Assembly (NCBI RefSeq): GCF_023746595.1
Contig: NZ_CP080572.1
Location: 1,534,530 to 1,598,529, forward strand
Direction: 5' to 3'
DNA: 64,000 nucleotides
Source of the DNA: Thermococcus argininiproducens
GTDB taxonomy: Archaea; Methanobacteriota_B; Thermococci; Thermococcales; Thermococcaceae
A model generated the notes under the pieces. It was not told the DNA's origin, did not search any database, and saw only the letters and a program-made list of their open reading frames with translations. Numbering within the stretch: the first letter of the stretch is position 1; each line of letters starts with the position of its first letter. Below are positions 9,437-17,718 of this stretch, one piece after another. The position numbers and the translations under genes are program-made.

Positions 9437-10711
9437 ATGAAGGCAATTGGAGTAATAAGACATTCACCAAGAAAAGCCGTGAATAGAGAAGAGTTCGAGG
9501 AGCTTCTGAAAAGTGCAGGCTATGAAATTCTAGCAATAGTAGAGCAAGTTAGGGAAGAACACCCTAAGTACAATGTAGGGCCTGGAAAACTTCAAGAGAT
9601 TAAAAAACTAATAACAGAGCTAAATCCAGATAGGATAATATTTGCCAATCCCCTAACACCATCACAATCATTCAACATCACAAAAGAACTCAAAATAGAT
9701 GTTATTGATAAATGGCAACTAGTTCTGGAAATATTCGAACAACGGGCTCACTCAAAAGAGGCAAAGTTACAAGTAGAACTCGCTAACCTTCAATACGAGC
9801 TTCCTCTTGTTAAAGAAGCCATTAGAAGAATTAAACTTGGAGACAGAGCCGGTTTCAAGGGTATGGGTGAATACCAGACACAACAATATCTCAAACACAT
9901 ACGTTATCGTATGGGAAGGATAAGAAAAGAGCTTGAGAAAGTAAAGGCAGATAGAGAGGTCAAAAGAAAAAGGAGAGAAGAGGTAGGATTTATACTCGTT
10001 GCCTTAGCCGGTTACACGAATGCTGGCAAATCGACTCTTCTTAATGCTTTAGCAGATGAAGAAATTGAGGCTAGAATGCAGATGTTTACAACACTAGATA
10101 CAACTACAAGAAGATTTACAATAAATGGAAAGAGAGCATTGGTAACTGATACCGTTGGATTTATAGATGACCTTCCGCCGTTTATAGTTGAAGCTTTTCA
10201 CTCCACCCTAGAAGAGATTATTAGAGCAGATATCGTTCTGTTAGTTCTTGACGTGAGCGAACCATGGGGCGAAATAAAACGGAAGTTTTTAGCTTCAATT
10301 GAAGTCCTAAAAGAGCTAAAAGCCTTAGATAAGCCCCTTATAATCGCCCTAAATAAAAATGATCTAACTAGTAAAGAAGATGTTCAGGATAAAAAGAAAG
10401 CCTTGAAAGAGCTCGTTAAGAGGAAAGGAGTGGTTGTGCATAGTATTGTCTCAATATCAGCGAAGAAGAATGACCTAAACGAACTTCAAGCTTCTTTAGA
10501 TGAGATAATGTTTACTCTTCCAAAATATAGGTTATTTGAAATTTTAATAAAGGACAAAGAGAAAGTCCCCAAAGTCATGGCTCTAATAAACTCCATTGGA
10601 GAAATCTTGGACGTAAAGTACGGAGAAACCACTCGGATTTTTGCTTATATTCAAGTTGGTATGATAAAAAGCTTAACAAGAATGGGAGTAGAATTGAAAC
10701 ACCCAAGCTAG
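9437..10711 (+). CDS. hflX: ribosome-associated GTPase HflX
   Basis: 424 residues. The N-terminal HflX domain (about 1-110) includes NVGPGKLQEIKKL. A coiled-coil linker carries GDRAGFKGMGEYQTQQYL. The GTPase domain starts near 185, with G1 GYTNAGKST, G3 DTVGF and G4 NKND. Family members bind the large ribosomal subunit and can split stalled ribosomes; the archaeal role is less clear. It is preceded by a TATA box at leaderless distance and abuts the convergent downstream gene with no spacer. Confidence 0.95.
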   Translation: MKAIGVIRHSPRKAVNREEFEELLKSAGYEILAIVEQVREEHPKYNVGPGKLQEIKKLITELNPDRIIFANPLTPSQSFNITKELKIDVIDKWQLVLEIFEQRAHSKEAKLQVELANLQYELPLVKEAIRRIKLGDRAGFKGMGEYQTQQYLKHIRYRMGRIRKELEKVKADREVKRKRREEVGFILVALAGYTNAGKSTLLNALADEEIEARMQMFTTLDTTTRRFTINGKRALVTDTVGFIDDLPPFIVEAFHSTLEEIIRADIVLLVLDVSEPWGEIKRKFLASIEVLKELKALDKPLIIALNKNDLTSKEDVQDKKKALKELVKRKGVVVHSIVSISAKKNDLNELQASLDEIMFTLPKYRLFEILIKDKEKVPKVMALINSIGEILDVKYGETTRIFAYIQVGMIKSLTRMGVELKHPS

Positions 10712-11119
10712 CTATTCTATTGGAACTCCATCTTTTGTCCTAGGGGCAAGCCATTTCATGAGTCGTTGTGGATCTCTTGTTTTTATTATAATTGTTATTG
10801 GTCCTAACGGGGATTCTTCATTAAAGTTGACTTTCCCAACATAGGCAACTTGCTTGTGGACTTTTATTATTATTTCTTCACCAAAATATCCATCTTCAAG
10901 CATCGCCCTTGCTGTATCCAATATCTGTTGGCCTCTAAAGAGTTCATAAAGCCTTTGTAGGGCCCTTTTATCTTTCGTTTTACCCACCAATAATATATAT
11001 TCGCCCTTATCAAATGCATCAAACTCTAAGGGAGACACTAAGTTAAGCATTGCTTTTTTTACTTTTTCTATATCTTCTGTGGGGTAAACGTAAGCTTCTA
11101 CCTCAATTTCTTCAAACAT
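10712..11119 (-). CDS. UPF0201-like conserved archaeal protein
   Basis: 135 residues. Visible signatures are an N-terminal beta segment with [15 protein letters not shown], then [17 protein letters not shown], then [13 protein letters not shown] with SPLGPITI, and the end [16 protein letters not shown] recognise these as the UPF0201 (COG1931) pattern, an archaeal family of unknown or RNA-related function. GGTGATC precedes the ATG. It is convergent with hflX and directly abuts it. Confidence 0.65.
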   Translation of the reverse strand: MFEEIEVEAYVYPTEDIEKVKKAMLNLVSPLEFDAFDKGEYILLVGKTKDKRALQRLYELFRGQQILDTARAMLEDGYFGEEIIIKVHKQVAYVGKVNFNEESPLGPITIIIKTRDPQRLMKWLAPRTKDGVPIE

Positions 11120-11240
11120 TTTTTGATCACCATTACTAGTTAAAGTACGGGGTTTTTGAAGTTTTTGACTTTTTCAGAATGAGGAAGACCTTAGCGAAAG
11201 GGTTTTATTATTTCGAAATACATCTCAATTGGTGAAAAAC

Positions 11241-12284
11241 ATGATAAGGATTGAAAAGATCAGGGGATATCTCAAAGAAAATGGAATAGATGTAGCTTTA
11301 ATCACGAGCGCTCCAAATCTATTCTACTTTACTGGAAGTGCACCGCTCATTGGGGGATACCTAGTTATAGACTCCGATGAAGAAGTACTCCTCGTACCAG
11401 AGCTTGAGTATGAACAGGCAAAAGAAGAGTCAAAGATCCCTGTTGAGAAGTTCAAAAAAATAGACGAGGTTTACGAATATTTAAAACGATTTAACACAGT
11501 TGCAGTAGAAGGTTCTATGAGTCTCTCATTTAGTAAAGCTCTGAAAGAAAAATCGGGAATTAAGGAGTTTAAATTCTTGGATGAAATTATAAAAGAACTC
11601 AGAATGATAAAAACTGAAGAAGAGATAAGAGTTATTGAAGACGCTTGCAGATTAGCCGACATTGGAGTAATGACTGCAATAGAAGAAGTCAGTGAAGGAA
11701 AAAGAGAAAAGGAAGTAGCCGCCAAAGTTGAGTACATTATGAAGATGGAAGGTGCTGAAAAGGCTGCCTTTGATACTATAATAGCAAGTGGTTATCGCTC
11801 CGCCCTTCCACATGGAACTGCAAGTGACAAACGGATTACAAAAGGAGATCTTGTTGTTATGGATCTTGGAGCCTTTTATCGGCATTACAATTCTGACATA
11901 ACGAGAACTATTGTAGTTGGTTCTCCAAATGGGAAGCAAAAAGAAATTTATGAAATAGTCCTCGAAGCCCAGAAAAAGGCTGTAGAGTCTGCTAAGCCCG
12001 GGATAACAACCAAAGAACTTGACAGCATTGCAAGAGATATAATATCAGAATACGGATATGGCGATAAATTTATACATTCCCTTGGCCATGGACTTGGTCT
12101 TCAAGTACATGAATGGCCTAGGGTTTCTCAACATGACGAAACTGTTCTAAAAGAGGGCATGGTAATCACCATAGAGCCTGGGATATATATTCCAAAGTTT
12201 GGAGGAGTTAGAATTGAAGATACTGTAGTTATCACAAAAAATGGTGCAAAAAGACTAACAAAGACTGAGAGAGAGCTTATTTAG
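11241..12284 (+). CDS. pepQ: Xaa-Pro dipeptidase (prolidase)
   Basis: M24 metallopeptidase that cleaves Xaa-Pro dipeptides. The 347 residues have an N-terminal creatinase-like domain (1-120) and a pita-bread domain. The two-metal ligands are visible: Asp in VVMDLGAFYRHYNSDITRT (two Asp), His in SLGHGLGLQVHE, Glu in TIEPGIY and Glu in GVRIEDT. The ATG at 11241 is used because GGTGA lies six nt upstream. A TATA-like GTTTTATTATTT is at about 11200-11212. Confidence 0.93.
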   Translation: MIRIEKIRGYLKENGIDVALITSAPNLFYFTGSAPLIGGYLVIDSDEEVLLVPELEYEQAKEESKIPVEKFKKIDEVYEYLKRFNTVAVEGSMSLSFSKALKEKSGIKEFKFLDEIIKELRMIKTEEEIRVIEDACRLADIGVMTAIEEVSEGKREKEVAAKVEYIMKMEGAEKAAFDTIIASGYRSALPHGTASDKRITKGDLVVMDLGAFYRHYNSDITRTIVVGSPNGKQKEIYEIVLEAQKKAVESAKPGITTKELDSIARDIISEYGYGDKFIHSLGHGLGLQVHEWPRVSQHDETVLKEGMVITIEPGIYIPKFGGVRIEDTVVITKNGAKRLTKTERELI

Positions 12285-12297
12285 TTTTTTATCTTTT
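12285..12297 (+). terminator. T-rich terminator of pepQ
   Basis: TTTTTTATCTTTT follows the pepQ stop codon directly, just ahead of the non-coding elements. Confidence 0.45.
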
Positions 12298-12303
12298 AAG
12301 AGT

Positions 12304-12333
12304 CCCGTTCTTTAGGGTGGAGATGTTGTGAAC
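12304..12333 (+). repeat. IS605-type right-end/omega-RNA hairpin relic (copy E)
   Basis: CCCGTTCTTTAGGG can fold as a short hairpin and is followed by TGGAGATG. This closely matches copy D at 62830 (TTGTTCTTTAGGGCAGG). The tail after the hairpin has diverged from GGAGGTCAGC, so it looks like a decayed copy. No transposase gene is adjacent. It sits right after the pepQ terminator. Confidence 0.5.
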
Positions 12334-12361
12334 TACCCAAGGAAACTTTTAAACCACCGAA

Positions 12362-12374
12362 ATTTTTTAAACTT
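12362..12374 (+). promoter_or_regulatory. putative TATA box for the downstream non-coding RNA
   Basis: ATTTTTTAAACTT, preceded by a purine-rich CCGAAA (BRE-like), lies about 25 nt ahead of the point where base composition turns GC-rich. It predicts a transcript beginning near 12392. Confidence 0.45.
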
Positions 12375-12391
12375 ATAGGATAGCGTAATAA

Positions 12392-12663
12392 GATCCCAAA
12401 GGGGCCACTTAAGAACAACCCCTGTAAGGGAGTTTCATTGTGTCCTCCTGTCTTTGCGAGGAAGACGCCGTAAGGCGTCCTTTATAATATATCACCGCTG
12501 AGATGGTTGAAACTCTTAGAATGATCTTTGAAGCGATAACCTCGAACCGCTCTGCGGTAGGGGTAACGGGCCGGAGACCCGGCCCTCGGGCTGAACCGAA
12601 AGCGGTAACGCGAGTAAGTGATGGGCCCGTAAACATTTCTCTCGCGGTGAGGAGGAGGTCAGC
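12392..12663 (+). ncRNA. GC-rich structured RNA, IS605 omega-RNA-like (copy A)
   Basis: A GC-rich 270-nt block in an AT-rich genome. Visible hairpins include GACGCC-GTAA-GGCGTC (12463-12479), CCGC-TCT-GCGG (about 12548-12558) and GGGCCGG-AGAC-CCGGCCC (about 12568-12585). It ends with GGTGAGGAGGAGGTCAGC. The stretch from the first hairpin to GGGGTAA is clearly homologous to copy B at 21860-22131 (minus), with loop changes and indels that fit RNA better than protein. The tail resembles the 3' end of TnpB-associated omega RNAs. High-GC non-coding RNAs are known from Pyrococcus screens; whether this is one of those named families cannot be checked here. The 5' end is estimated from the TATA box. 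Confidence 0.6.
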
Positions 12664-13933
12664 TTATTATCTCCCCTAATAGATACGTAGAGGTGGCTTT
12701 TGTAACTTTCACTTTCATGAATTCTCCTACTGGAGCTTCGGGAAGAATAATATCCTTATAGTTCATGGTTCTTCCTTCTATTCCACCTTTCTTACCTTCG
12801 TTATGTGTTAAGACTAGAATCTCCTTACCAACGTACTTTTTATTTATTTCGTAGCTTATGGCCAATCTAAGTCTATGGAGATATCTAGATCGTTCCTTTA
12901 CTCTCCATCCCACAATCTGATCTCGCATCTTAGCAGCCAAGGTACCCGGTCTTGGTGAGAAGCGCGAGACATTTATTTTATCAGGCTTTATTCTCTCAAT
13001 AAGCTCCACTGTGTGTTGAAAAGCCTCTTCGTTCTCGCCTGGAAACCCTACAATTATATCAGTGTTTAAGTTGAGATTATCTATGTGCTTCCTGAATTCC
13101 CTAACTATTTCCTCGAACTCTTCTACGGTGTATGTTCTCCCCATTTTCCTTAAAATTTCATTATCTCCACTTTGAACCGGAAGATGAAGGAATTTGTAGA
13201 TTTTTTCATTTTTATAAACTTCTATGATCTCATCAAGTATTTTTATCGCATTGTTTGGGTTCATCATGCCCACTCTAACCCTAAAGTCCCCCTCTATTGC
13301 TGTGATTTCGTCTAAAAGCTCAGCTAAGTTTGTACCTATATCAAACCCATAACATCCCGTGTCTTCACTGGAAAGTTGTATCTCTTTGTATCCCCTATTT
13401 ATTGCATCTTTTACCCATTTCACTATAAGCTCTGGCCTGTAACTTCTTAAAACACCTCGTGCAAAACGAGTTGCACAGTAAGTACAGGCATTTAAACACC
13501 CCTCACTTATAGGAACTACAAAAACAACCCCACTTTTCCACACTCTTGGAAGTTCAAGTTTGTCGATGTTCCGATCTTTCCATCCCTCAACACTAACGAG
13601 CTTTCCTCCCCTTTCAGCGATCTCTATTGCCTCAATGATCCTATCCAAACTTTTAACTCCAAGAATTCCAGAAACCCTCTCATCTATAGCCTGCAGGTTA
13701 ATGTGGGGTAAGCACCCTGTCACTATAACTTTCTTTCCGCTGTCAAGAAGCTCTTTGATTCTTTTAACCATATGCTTTTCCGTCGGATCTTTAACAGCAC
13801 ATGTGTTTACAATAGCATACTCTGCACTATCTAAATCAACTATTTCATGATTTGCTCTAAGGAGTAGAGCCTCTATCATTTCAGCATCTGCTTTATTCCT
13901 TGTGCAACCGTAAGTTTCTAAATAAATCCTCAT
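12659..13933 (-). CDS. tRNA t6A methylthiotransferase (MiaB-like/CDKAL1 type)
   Basis: Radical-SAM enzyme predicted to convert t6A37 to ms2t6A37 in tRNA. The 424 residues have an N-terminal UPF0004 domain with three cluster Cys (YGCTRNKAD, VNTCAVKDPTE, VTGCLPH), the radical-SAM motif CLNACTYC near 150, and a C-terminal TRAM domain. The TGA stop (12659-12661) is formed by the terminal GGTCAGC of the convergent non-coding element, so its last codons are set by that insertion. TATA at about 13954-13965 suggests a leaderless mRNA. Confidence 0.9.
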   Translation of the reverse strand: MRIYLETYGCTRNKADAEMIEALLLRANHEIVDLDSAEYAIVNTCAVKDPTEKHMVKRIKELLDSGKKVIVTGCLPHINLQAIDERVSGILGVKSLDRIIEAIEIAERGGKLVSVEGWKDRNIDKLELPRVWKSGVVFVVPISEGCLNACTYCATRFARGVLRSYRPELIVKWVKDAINRGYKEIQLSSEDTGCYGFDIGTNLAELLDEITAIEGDFRVRVGMMNPNNAIKILDEIIEVYKNEKIYKFLHLPVQSGDNEILRKMGRTYTVEEFEEIVREFRKHIDNLNLNTDIIVGFPGENEEAFQHTVELIERIKPDKINVSRFSPRPGTLAAKMRDQIVGWRVKERSRYLHRLRLAISYEINKKYVGKEILVLTHNEGKKGGIEGRTMNYKDIILPEAPVGEFMKVKVTKATSTYLLGEIIS

Positions 13934-13953
13934 CGCAATCCAATCCTTTGAAG

Positions 13954-13965
13954 CATTTAAAAAGA
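13954..13965 (-). promoter_or_regulatory. TATA box of the methylthiotransferase gene
   Basis: Read on the minus strand, CTTTTTAAATGC lies about 25 nt before the ATG at 13933. This implies a leaderless or very short leader mRNA. Confidence 0.5.
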
Positions 13966-14019
13966 CTATGGTTTATAGATGTGGTACTTAAAAATCGAAT
14001 AAAGAAAAATAACAACTTA

Positions 14020-14211
14020 CTAAATCTTTGATCTTTTATCCAAAATCCACAAAATAATCCCCAAGATACTCACATAAGCGAATATACCAATAATTGTTAT
14101 CAGAAAATTTGTATAGGTTGCAAGAATTCTAGCTAGCATGATGAGAAATCCCATAGCCACGGCAAATCCCAAAATTAACATGAGAGTGCCAAACTCCTCT
14201 AGGAACCTCAT
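14020..14211 (-). CDS. small two-helix membrane protein
   Basis: 63 residues with no family I recognise. Two hydrophobic stretches (about 8-30 and 35-55; TLMLILGFAVAMGFLIML and LITIIGIFAYVSILGIIL) suggest two membrane helices, ending in a basic LDKRSKI tail that would face the cytoplasm. The ATG at 14211 has GGTGA at good distance; a GTG at 14220 would overlap that site. It follows the MBL-fold gene by about 10 nt and is probably co-transcribed with it. Confidence 0.6.
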   Translation of the reverse strand: MRFLEEFGTLMLILGFAVAMGFLIMLARILATYTNFLITIIGIFAYVSILGIILWILDKRSKI

Positions 14212-14221
14212 ACCCCTCACC

Positions 14222-15124
14222 TCAAATCCTAAATGGTACCTCTACATCTTCCCCCTTTTCAATCATGTGGAGCTCTTTCCTATAAGCTTCAAGTGGCCTA
14301 TCTTTCTCTTTTAAAAACCCAGCAAATGTAAGAGGTTCCCTTTCAAGCTGTATAAAAAACTCTGGGTAACGTTTGTCCCTAATTAGATGGTGATCTAGGA
14401 TTATCTCAGTATTAGTTTCTTTGATTATTTCTTCTAAATTTTTGAGGCCTGTAGTCCATGCTTCTTTAACCCTATATCCCTCGAGATACGTCGGAGGGCC
14501 TCCAGTAATTAGCAAGTCGGGCATTTGTTTTATTATCCACTCTTTAGATATTTGATTCAAAAGCTGAATGTCACTAGCATGAATCACTCTTTTCTTCCCA
14601 TCGTCTACCATAACCATTATCACAAAACCAAGCTTCGAACCTTCATTTCCATGAGGAACTGCAGGAGAGAATTCTATTATAAAATCACCAAAATCAAAAA
14701 ACTTCCCATCAGCATGCTCAATATTTTTAGCTATTTTTTCCGCTTTCTTGAGAAACACCCAGGCCCTCTTTCTTTGGCTGAAATTTATGTTCTCTCTTGG
14801 ATGTTTTATAAAAAGAGTTTTGCCTTCATAGAGTTCTTTTGCTTTATCGGGTGAGGAACTCTCGTAAATTCCCTCAAAAAAAGGCGTATGGTGGTCATAA
14901 TGATAATGAGAAATTGTTATTATATCAGCCTTTTTTGAATATTCTTGTATTTTTCTTCTCGCCCCCATTAGAGCCTCCAATTCTGCCTTTGCAGGAGGCA
15001 AAGAGTATCGTTTTGGTCCCAGTGCCACCCCTGGATCTATTAAAATTCCTATACTCCCAAGTTTTATGAAAGTAGCTAAGCTTCTCACTCCCAAGCTTTC
15101 CGAGGCTAGGGGAATAACTTTCAT
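14222..15124 (-). CDS. MBL-fold metallo-hydrolase, UPF0282 family
   Basis: 300 residues. The zinc-binding motif is ISHYHYDHHTPFF (H-x-H-x-D-H, about residues 73-82). Further metal ligands are likely in VPHGNEGSKLG, HASDIQLL and the late LDHHLIRDKRYPEFF. This pattern and length match UPF0282 (COG2248), an archaeal group of unknown substrate. The N-terminus (MKVIPLASESLGVRSLATFI) is the family signature. Activity on RNA, DNA or a small ester cannot be distinguished. Confidence 0.82.
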   Translation of the reverse strand: MKVIPLASESLGVRSLATFIKLGSIGILIDPGVALGPKRYSLPPAKAELEALMGARRKIQEYSKKADIITISHYHYDHHTPFFEGIYESSSPDKAKELYEGKTLFIKHPRENINFSQRKRAWVFLKKAEKIAKNIEHADGKFFDFGDFIIEFSPAVPHGNEGSKLGFVIMVMVDDGKKRVIHASDIQLLNQISKEWIIKQMPDLLITGGPPTYLEGYRVKEAWTTGLKNLEEIIKETNTEIILDHHLIRDKRYPEFFIQLEREPLTFAGFLKEKDRPLEAYRKELHMIEKGEDVEVPFRI

Positions 15125-15211
15125 TAACTCACCAAAAAATAATGGCCTTATCTTCTCTTAAGTTTAATCTTCCATCAAAGATATAACTTATAAGTTAAAA
15201 CTTCTACCTCT

Positions 15212-15513
15212 TCACTCCAACACTCGTTTTAATATTGCAAGTTGATATGCATTCCAAGCACTTTCATCAACCACTATAAGCAGCACTCCCCCATAGCTTA
15301 TGGCAAAATCTTTCAAAGAGGCCAAAAAATTTGTTGGATAAATCGAATTTTTTTCCTCTCTTCTATACTTAGAAAGTAGGCCTTCCAAAATTCTGGAACA
15401 TTTGAGCTTCTAACAAATGCAAGGACGGGAAACCCCTTGAGTTCCTCTTTAAGAACCTGATACTCATCTAGAATGTCCCCAGAAAAAATGAATAAAATGC
15501 TACCACACCCCAT
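15212..15513 (-). pseudogene. frameshifted small gene of unknown function (A7 run)
   Basis: From the ATG at 15513 the frame reads MGCGSILFIFSGDILDEYQV and onward for 66 codons, then stops. Immediately past an A7 run (15348-15354) the -1 frame continues in protein-like sequence: NSIYPTNFLASLKDFAISYG, then GGVLLIVVDESAWNAYQLA to a stop at 15212. Together they would give about 100 residues. The break may be a real mutation, slippage on the A run, or a sequencing error. The start is also uncertain, because an ATG in another frame upstream (MYGNGILQVAYLW) could join with a second shift. No family recognised. Confidence 0.55.
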
Positions 15514-15637
15514 AAATATGCAACTTGGAGTATTCCGTTTCCATACATCCTTAACGCCTTAAGCACCGCAAAACTGGCAACTTACTCTCCCTTAAAATAC
15601 AGATTTAAAAATATTTTTGTTTATCTTTGGAGAAAGG

Positions 15638-15647
15638 TTTTTAATTT
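15638..15647 (+). promoter_or_regulatory. promoter of tRNA-Arg
   Basis: A TATA-like TTTTTAATTT with a purine-rich GAGAAAG (BRE-like) ends about 23 nt before the mature tRNA 5' end, as expected for an archaeal tRNA gene. Confidence 0.55.
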
Positions 15648-15669
15648 GAAACTTTGGGATAACTAATGA

Positions 15670-15747
15670 GGGCCCGTGGCTTAGTCTGGATAGAGCGTCG
15701 CCCTCCGGAGGCGAAGGTCGCGGGTTCAAATCCCGCCGGGCCCGCCA
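15670..15747 (+). tRNA. tRNA-Arg (anticodon CCG)
   Basis: A full cloverleaf can be drawn. Acceptor GGGCCCG pairs with CGGGCCC. The anticodon stem TCGCC/GGCGA encloses loop CTCCGGA, giving anticodon CCG (codon CGG). The T arm is GCGGG-TTCAAAT-CCCGC. The discriminator is G and the 3' CCA is encoded. No intron. The following 240 nt up to the next gene hold nothing I can assign except a promoter. Confidence 0.97.
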
Positions 15748-15924
15748 ACAAATTTCTTTTTGAATACGTTAGGACTCGGAATTAGATTTCATCTTTTATC
15801 TGGAATGAGGGAGGATTATCCTTATTTCATCAACACCCACTATTTTTCGACCTCTCTGATTACGAATGTATATAATATTTTTGTTTGTATAAACAATTTT
15901 GTCTTTTACGCTTCCAACAGTACA

Positions 15925-15940
15925 GCGAAAAACTTATTAT
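15925..15940 (+). promoter_or_regulatory. BRE/TATA upstream of the 49-residue membrane protein
   Basis: GCGAAAAACTTATTAT combines a purine-rich BRE with a TATA-like CTTATTAT. Transcription would start near 15963, leaving a ~28-nt leader with a GGGGGTGAG ribosome binding site. Confidence 0.45.
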
Positions 15941-15990
15941 ATTCGAAGGTAATATTTACATAAATAATTAACGTATATGGGGGTGAGAGA

Positions 15991-16140
15991 ATGGAGGAGA
16001 AGAAGCTTAATTTTAATGATGGGTTTTGGTTCGGACTCGGCTTTTTCACAGCAGGATTGGTATTTTATATAATCATGCTAGTGATTACATTACTGCTAGT
16101 TGGCGGTATGATGGGTGGCTTTGGATCCATGATGCATTGA
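15991..16140 (+). CDS. 49-residue membrane protein with Met/Gly/His-rich tail
   Basis: ATG at 15991 with a strong GGGGGTGAG site six nt upstream and a promoter further up, so expression is likely. The protein begins MEEKKLNFNDGFWFGLGFF, continues as one or two hydrophobic helices (FTAGLVFYIIMLVITLLLVG), and ends GGMMGGFGSMMH. The Met/His-rich tail could bind a soft metal such as copper, but this is a guess from composition. No family recognised. Confidence 0.65.
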   Translation: MEEKKLNFNDGFWFGLGFFTAGLVFYIIMLVITLLLVGGMMGGFGSMMH

Positions 16141-16252
16141 GGGAAAAATAAATCCCAAGCGTCTATTTTCATCTTTTTGTTTCACAGTCTAAAAGACTTA
16201 GTCCTTACTCCCATTACCATTATGCATTATCCCGTAGCGGCCAGAGTTGTCC

Positions 16253-17428
16253 TCATGCCCCCTCAAACGGCCTTTTACGATAATTTTGTTGCTTTTCCGA
16301 ATATTTTCTCTTAGTCATTGCATCTGGAGTTTTGCCTCTTTTGATGTCTACCCTTGCAACTCTTTTAATGTATTGTAATTTTCTATATTCACCGGGTAGT
16401 ATGAAAGTTATTGCTTTACCTTTCTTCTTAGCTCTACCTGTTCTCCCAATCCTGTGTACGTAGGTCTCTGGATTCTGAGGCAGAGAGTAGTTTACCACAT
16501 GGGTTAACTCATTAATGTCTATTCCCCTTGCAGCAACGTCTGTGGCGACAAGTATCCTTGTTTTTCTTCTTTTAAAACGTTCCAAAATTCTTTCTCTTCC
16601 TCTTTGTGGAATATCACCATTCAAAGCCTCCGCATTGTATCCCCTAGCTACAAGTCTTGATGTCAACTCTTTTGTTTCTTTCTTCGTTTGGCAGAATACT
16701 ATCCCATAGAATTCCTTATCATCCAAAATCCTACACAAAAGACTAAACCTCTTATTTGGGAGTACTTCAAAGTAACCCTGCTCAACTAATTCTGGAGCCA
16801 GACTCTTGCCCTGAATCTTGATAACTTCATAGTTCCTTAAATACCTCCTCGCTAAACGGAGTATCTCTCTTGGAATTGTAGCAGAGAACATCAAAACCCT
16901 CTTTTCCTTGCTTGTGTGCCTCAAAATGTTTTCAATCTCTTCTATGAAACCCATATCCAGCATTCTATCTGCTTCATCTAGGATAAAATAATCAACCTCA
17001 CTTAAGGATAGTGTGCCCCTCTCTATATGATCAATCACTCTCCCTGGAGTGCCCACAACTATATGCACGCCTTTCCTTAAGTTTCGGATCTGGGGCCCGA
17101 TTGGTTGACCTCCATAGACGGAGAGTACTCTTATCTTTTTCCTCCCTTTTAAGGAATTTATTTCATTTGCAACTTGGATTGCAAGTTCTCTAGTAGGTGT
17201 TATCACTATCGCTTGGACATTTCTCATCTCTTCATCTATAAGATCTATAAGTGGAAGAGCAAATGCAGCCGTTTTGCCAGTTCCAGTTTGAGACTGCCCA
17301 ATTATATCTTTATTTCCGCTCAAAAGTCTCGGAATTACTTCTCTTTGAATATCGGTGGGCTTCACAAAGCCCTTTCTTTTTACAGCATTTAAGCTGTTTT
17401 CTGAGAGTCCTAATTTTTCAAAACTCAT
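16253..17428 (-). CDS. DEAD-box RNA helicase
   Basis: ATP-dependent RNA helicase of 391 residues. Motifs appear in order: Q motif (GFVKPTDIQ), I (SQTGTGKT), Ia (PTRELAIQV), GG, II (ILDEADRML), III (SAT), IV-V (VATDVAARGIDI) and VI (HRIGRTGR). A short basic tail (KRKYSEKQQNYRKRPFEGA) may add RNA affinity. AAGGAGA lies ahead of the ATG. A TATA-like GTTAAAAATCC lies about 60 nt upstream at 17488-17498. Thermococcales versions can be cold-responsive; nothing here proves it. Confidence 0.95.
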   Translation of the reverse strand: MSFEKLGLSENSLNAVKRKGFVKPTDIQREVIPRLLSGNKDIIGQSQTGTGKTAAFALPLIDLIDEEMRNVQAIVITPTRELAIQVANEINSLKGRKKIRVLSVYGGQPIGPQIRNLRKGVHIVVGTPGRVIDHIERGTLSLSEVDYFILDEADRMLDMGFIEEIENILRHTSKEKRVLMFSATIPREILRLARRYLRNYEVIKIQGKSLAPELVEQGYFEVLPNKRFSLLCRILDDKEFYGIVFCQTKKETKELTSRLVARGYNAEALNGDIPQRGRERILERFKRRKTRILVATDVAARGIDINELTHVVNYSLPQNPETYVHRIGRTGRAKKKGKAITFILPGEYRKLQYIKRVARVDIKRGKTPDAMTKRKYSEKQQNYRKRPFEGA

Positions 17429-17718
17429 TTTTGCATTCTCCTTAACATTGTACTCATTAGAGAACAGAACTGCCGATTAGTGTTGGATTTTTAACGTTCC
17501 GTGCTCTAATTGGATTTCCTTACAGACTGCTTAAATCTCTTGAGTTTATAAACATTTGCAAATGACAAACCCTCTACTTTAAGCATAAACTTGAGAATCT
17601 TCTCGACACGAAGAGCGAGGCTTTCAAACAGAAAACAAAACTTCTCTTGCTAACTTAAGAAAAGGTAACATATTCAAAAGTGATTTAAAGACCGGAGTAA
17701 ACTATAAATGGTGAAAAC
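17429..17718. promoter_or_regulatory. divergent 290-nt intergenic region
   Basis: Lies between the helicase (leftward) and the phosphoesterase (rightward). It holds the helicase TATA box (about 17488-17498) and the TATA-like GATTTAAAG (about 17684-17692) for the phosphoesterase, followed by a GGTGA ribosome binding site. The middle (17530-17660) is unassigned; I see no convincing ORF or C/D-box pattern. Confidence 0.5.

Noticed and set aside
12409-12636. 75-codon minus-strand reading frame in the GC-rich element
   Set aside because: It is the antisense of the folded RNA; Arg/Pro-rich composition and no ribosome binding site.
12493-12663. Open plus-strand frame through copy A (possible tnpB 3' end)
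   Set aside because: The homologous copy B has frame-breaking indels while stems are kept, so RNA is preferred.
15760-15963. 67-codon frame after the tRNA
   Set aside because: No ribosome binding site, and the composition is like random AT-rich sequence; the promoter of 15991 lies within it.
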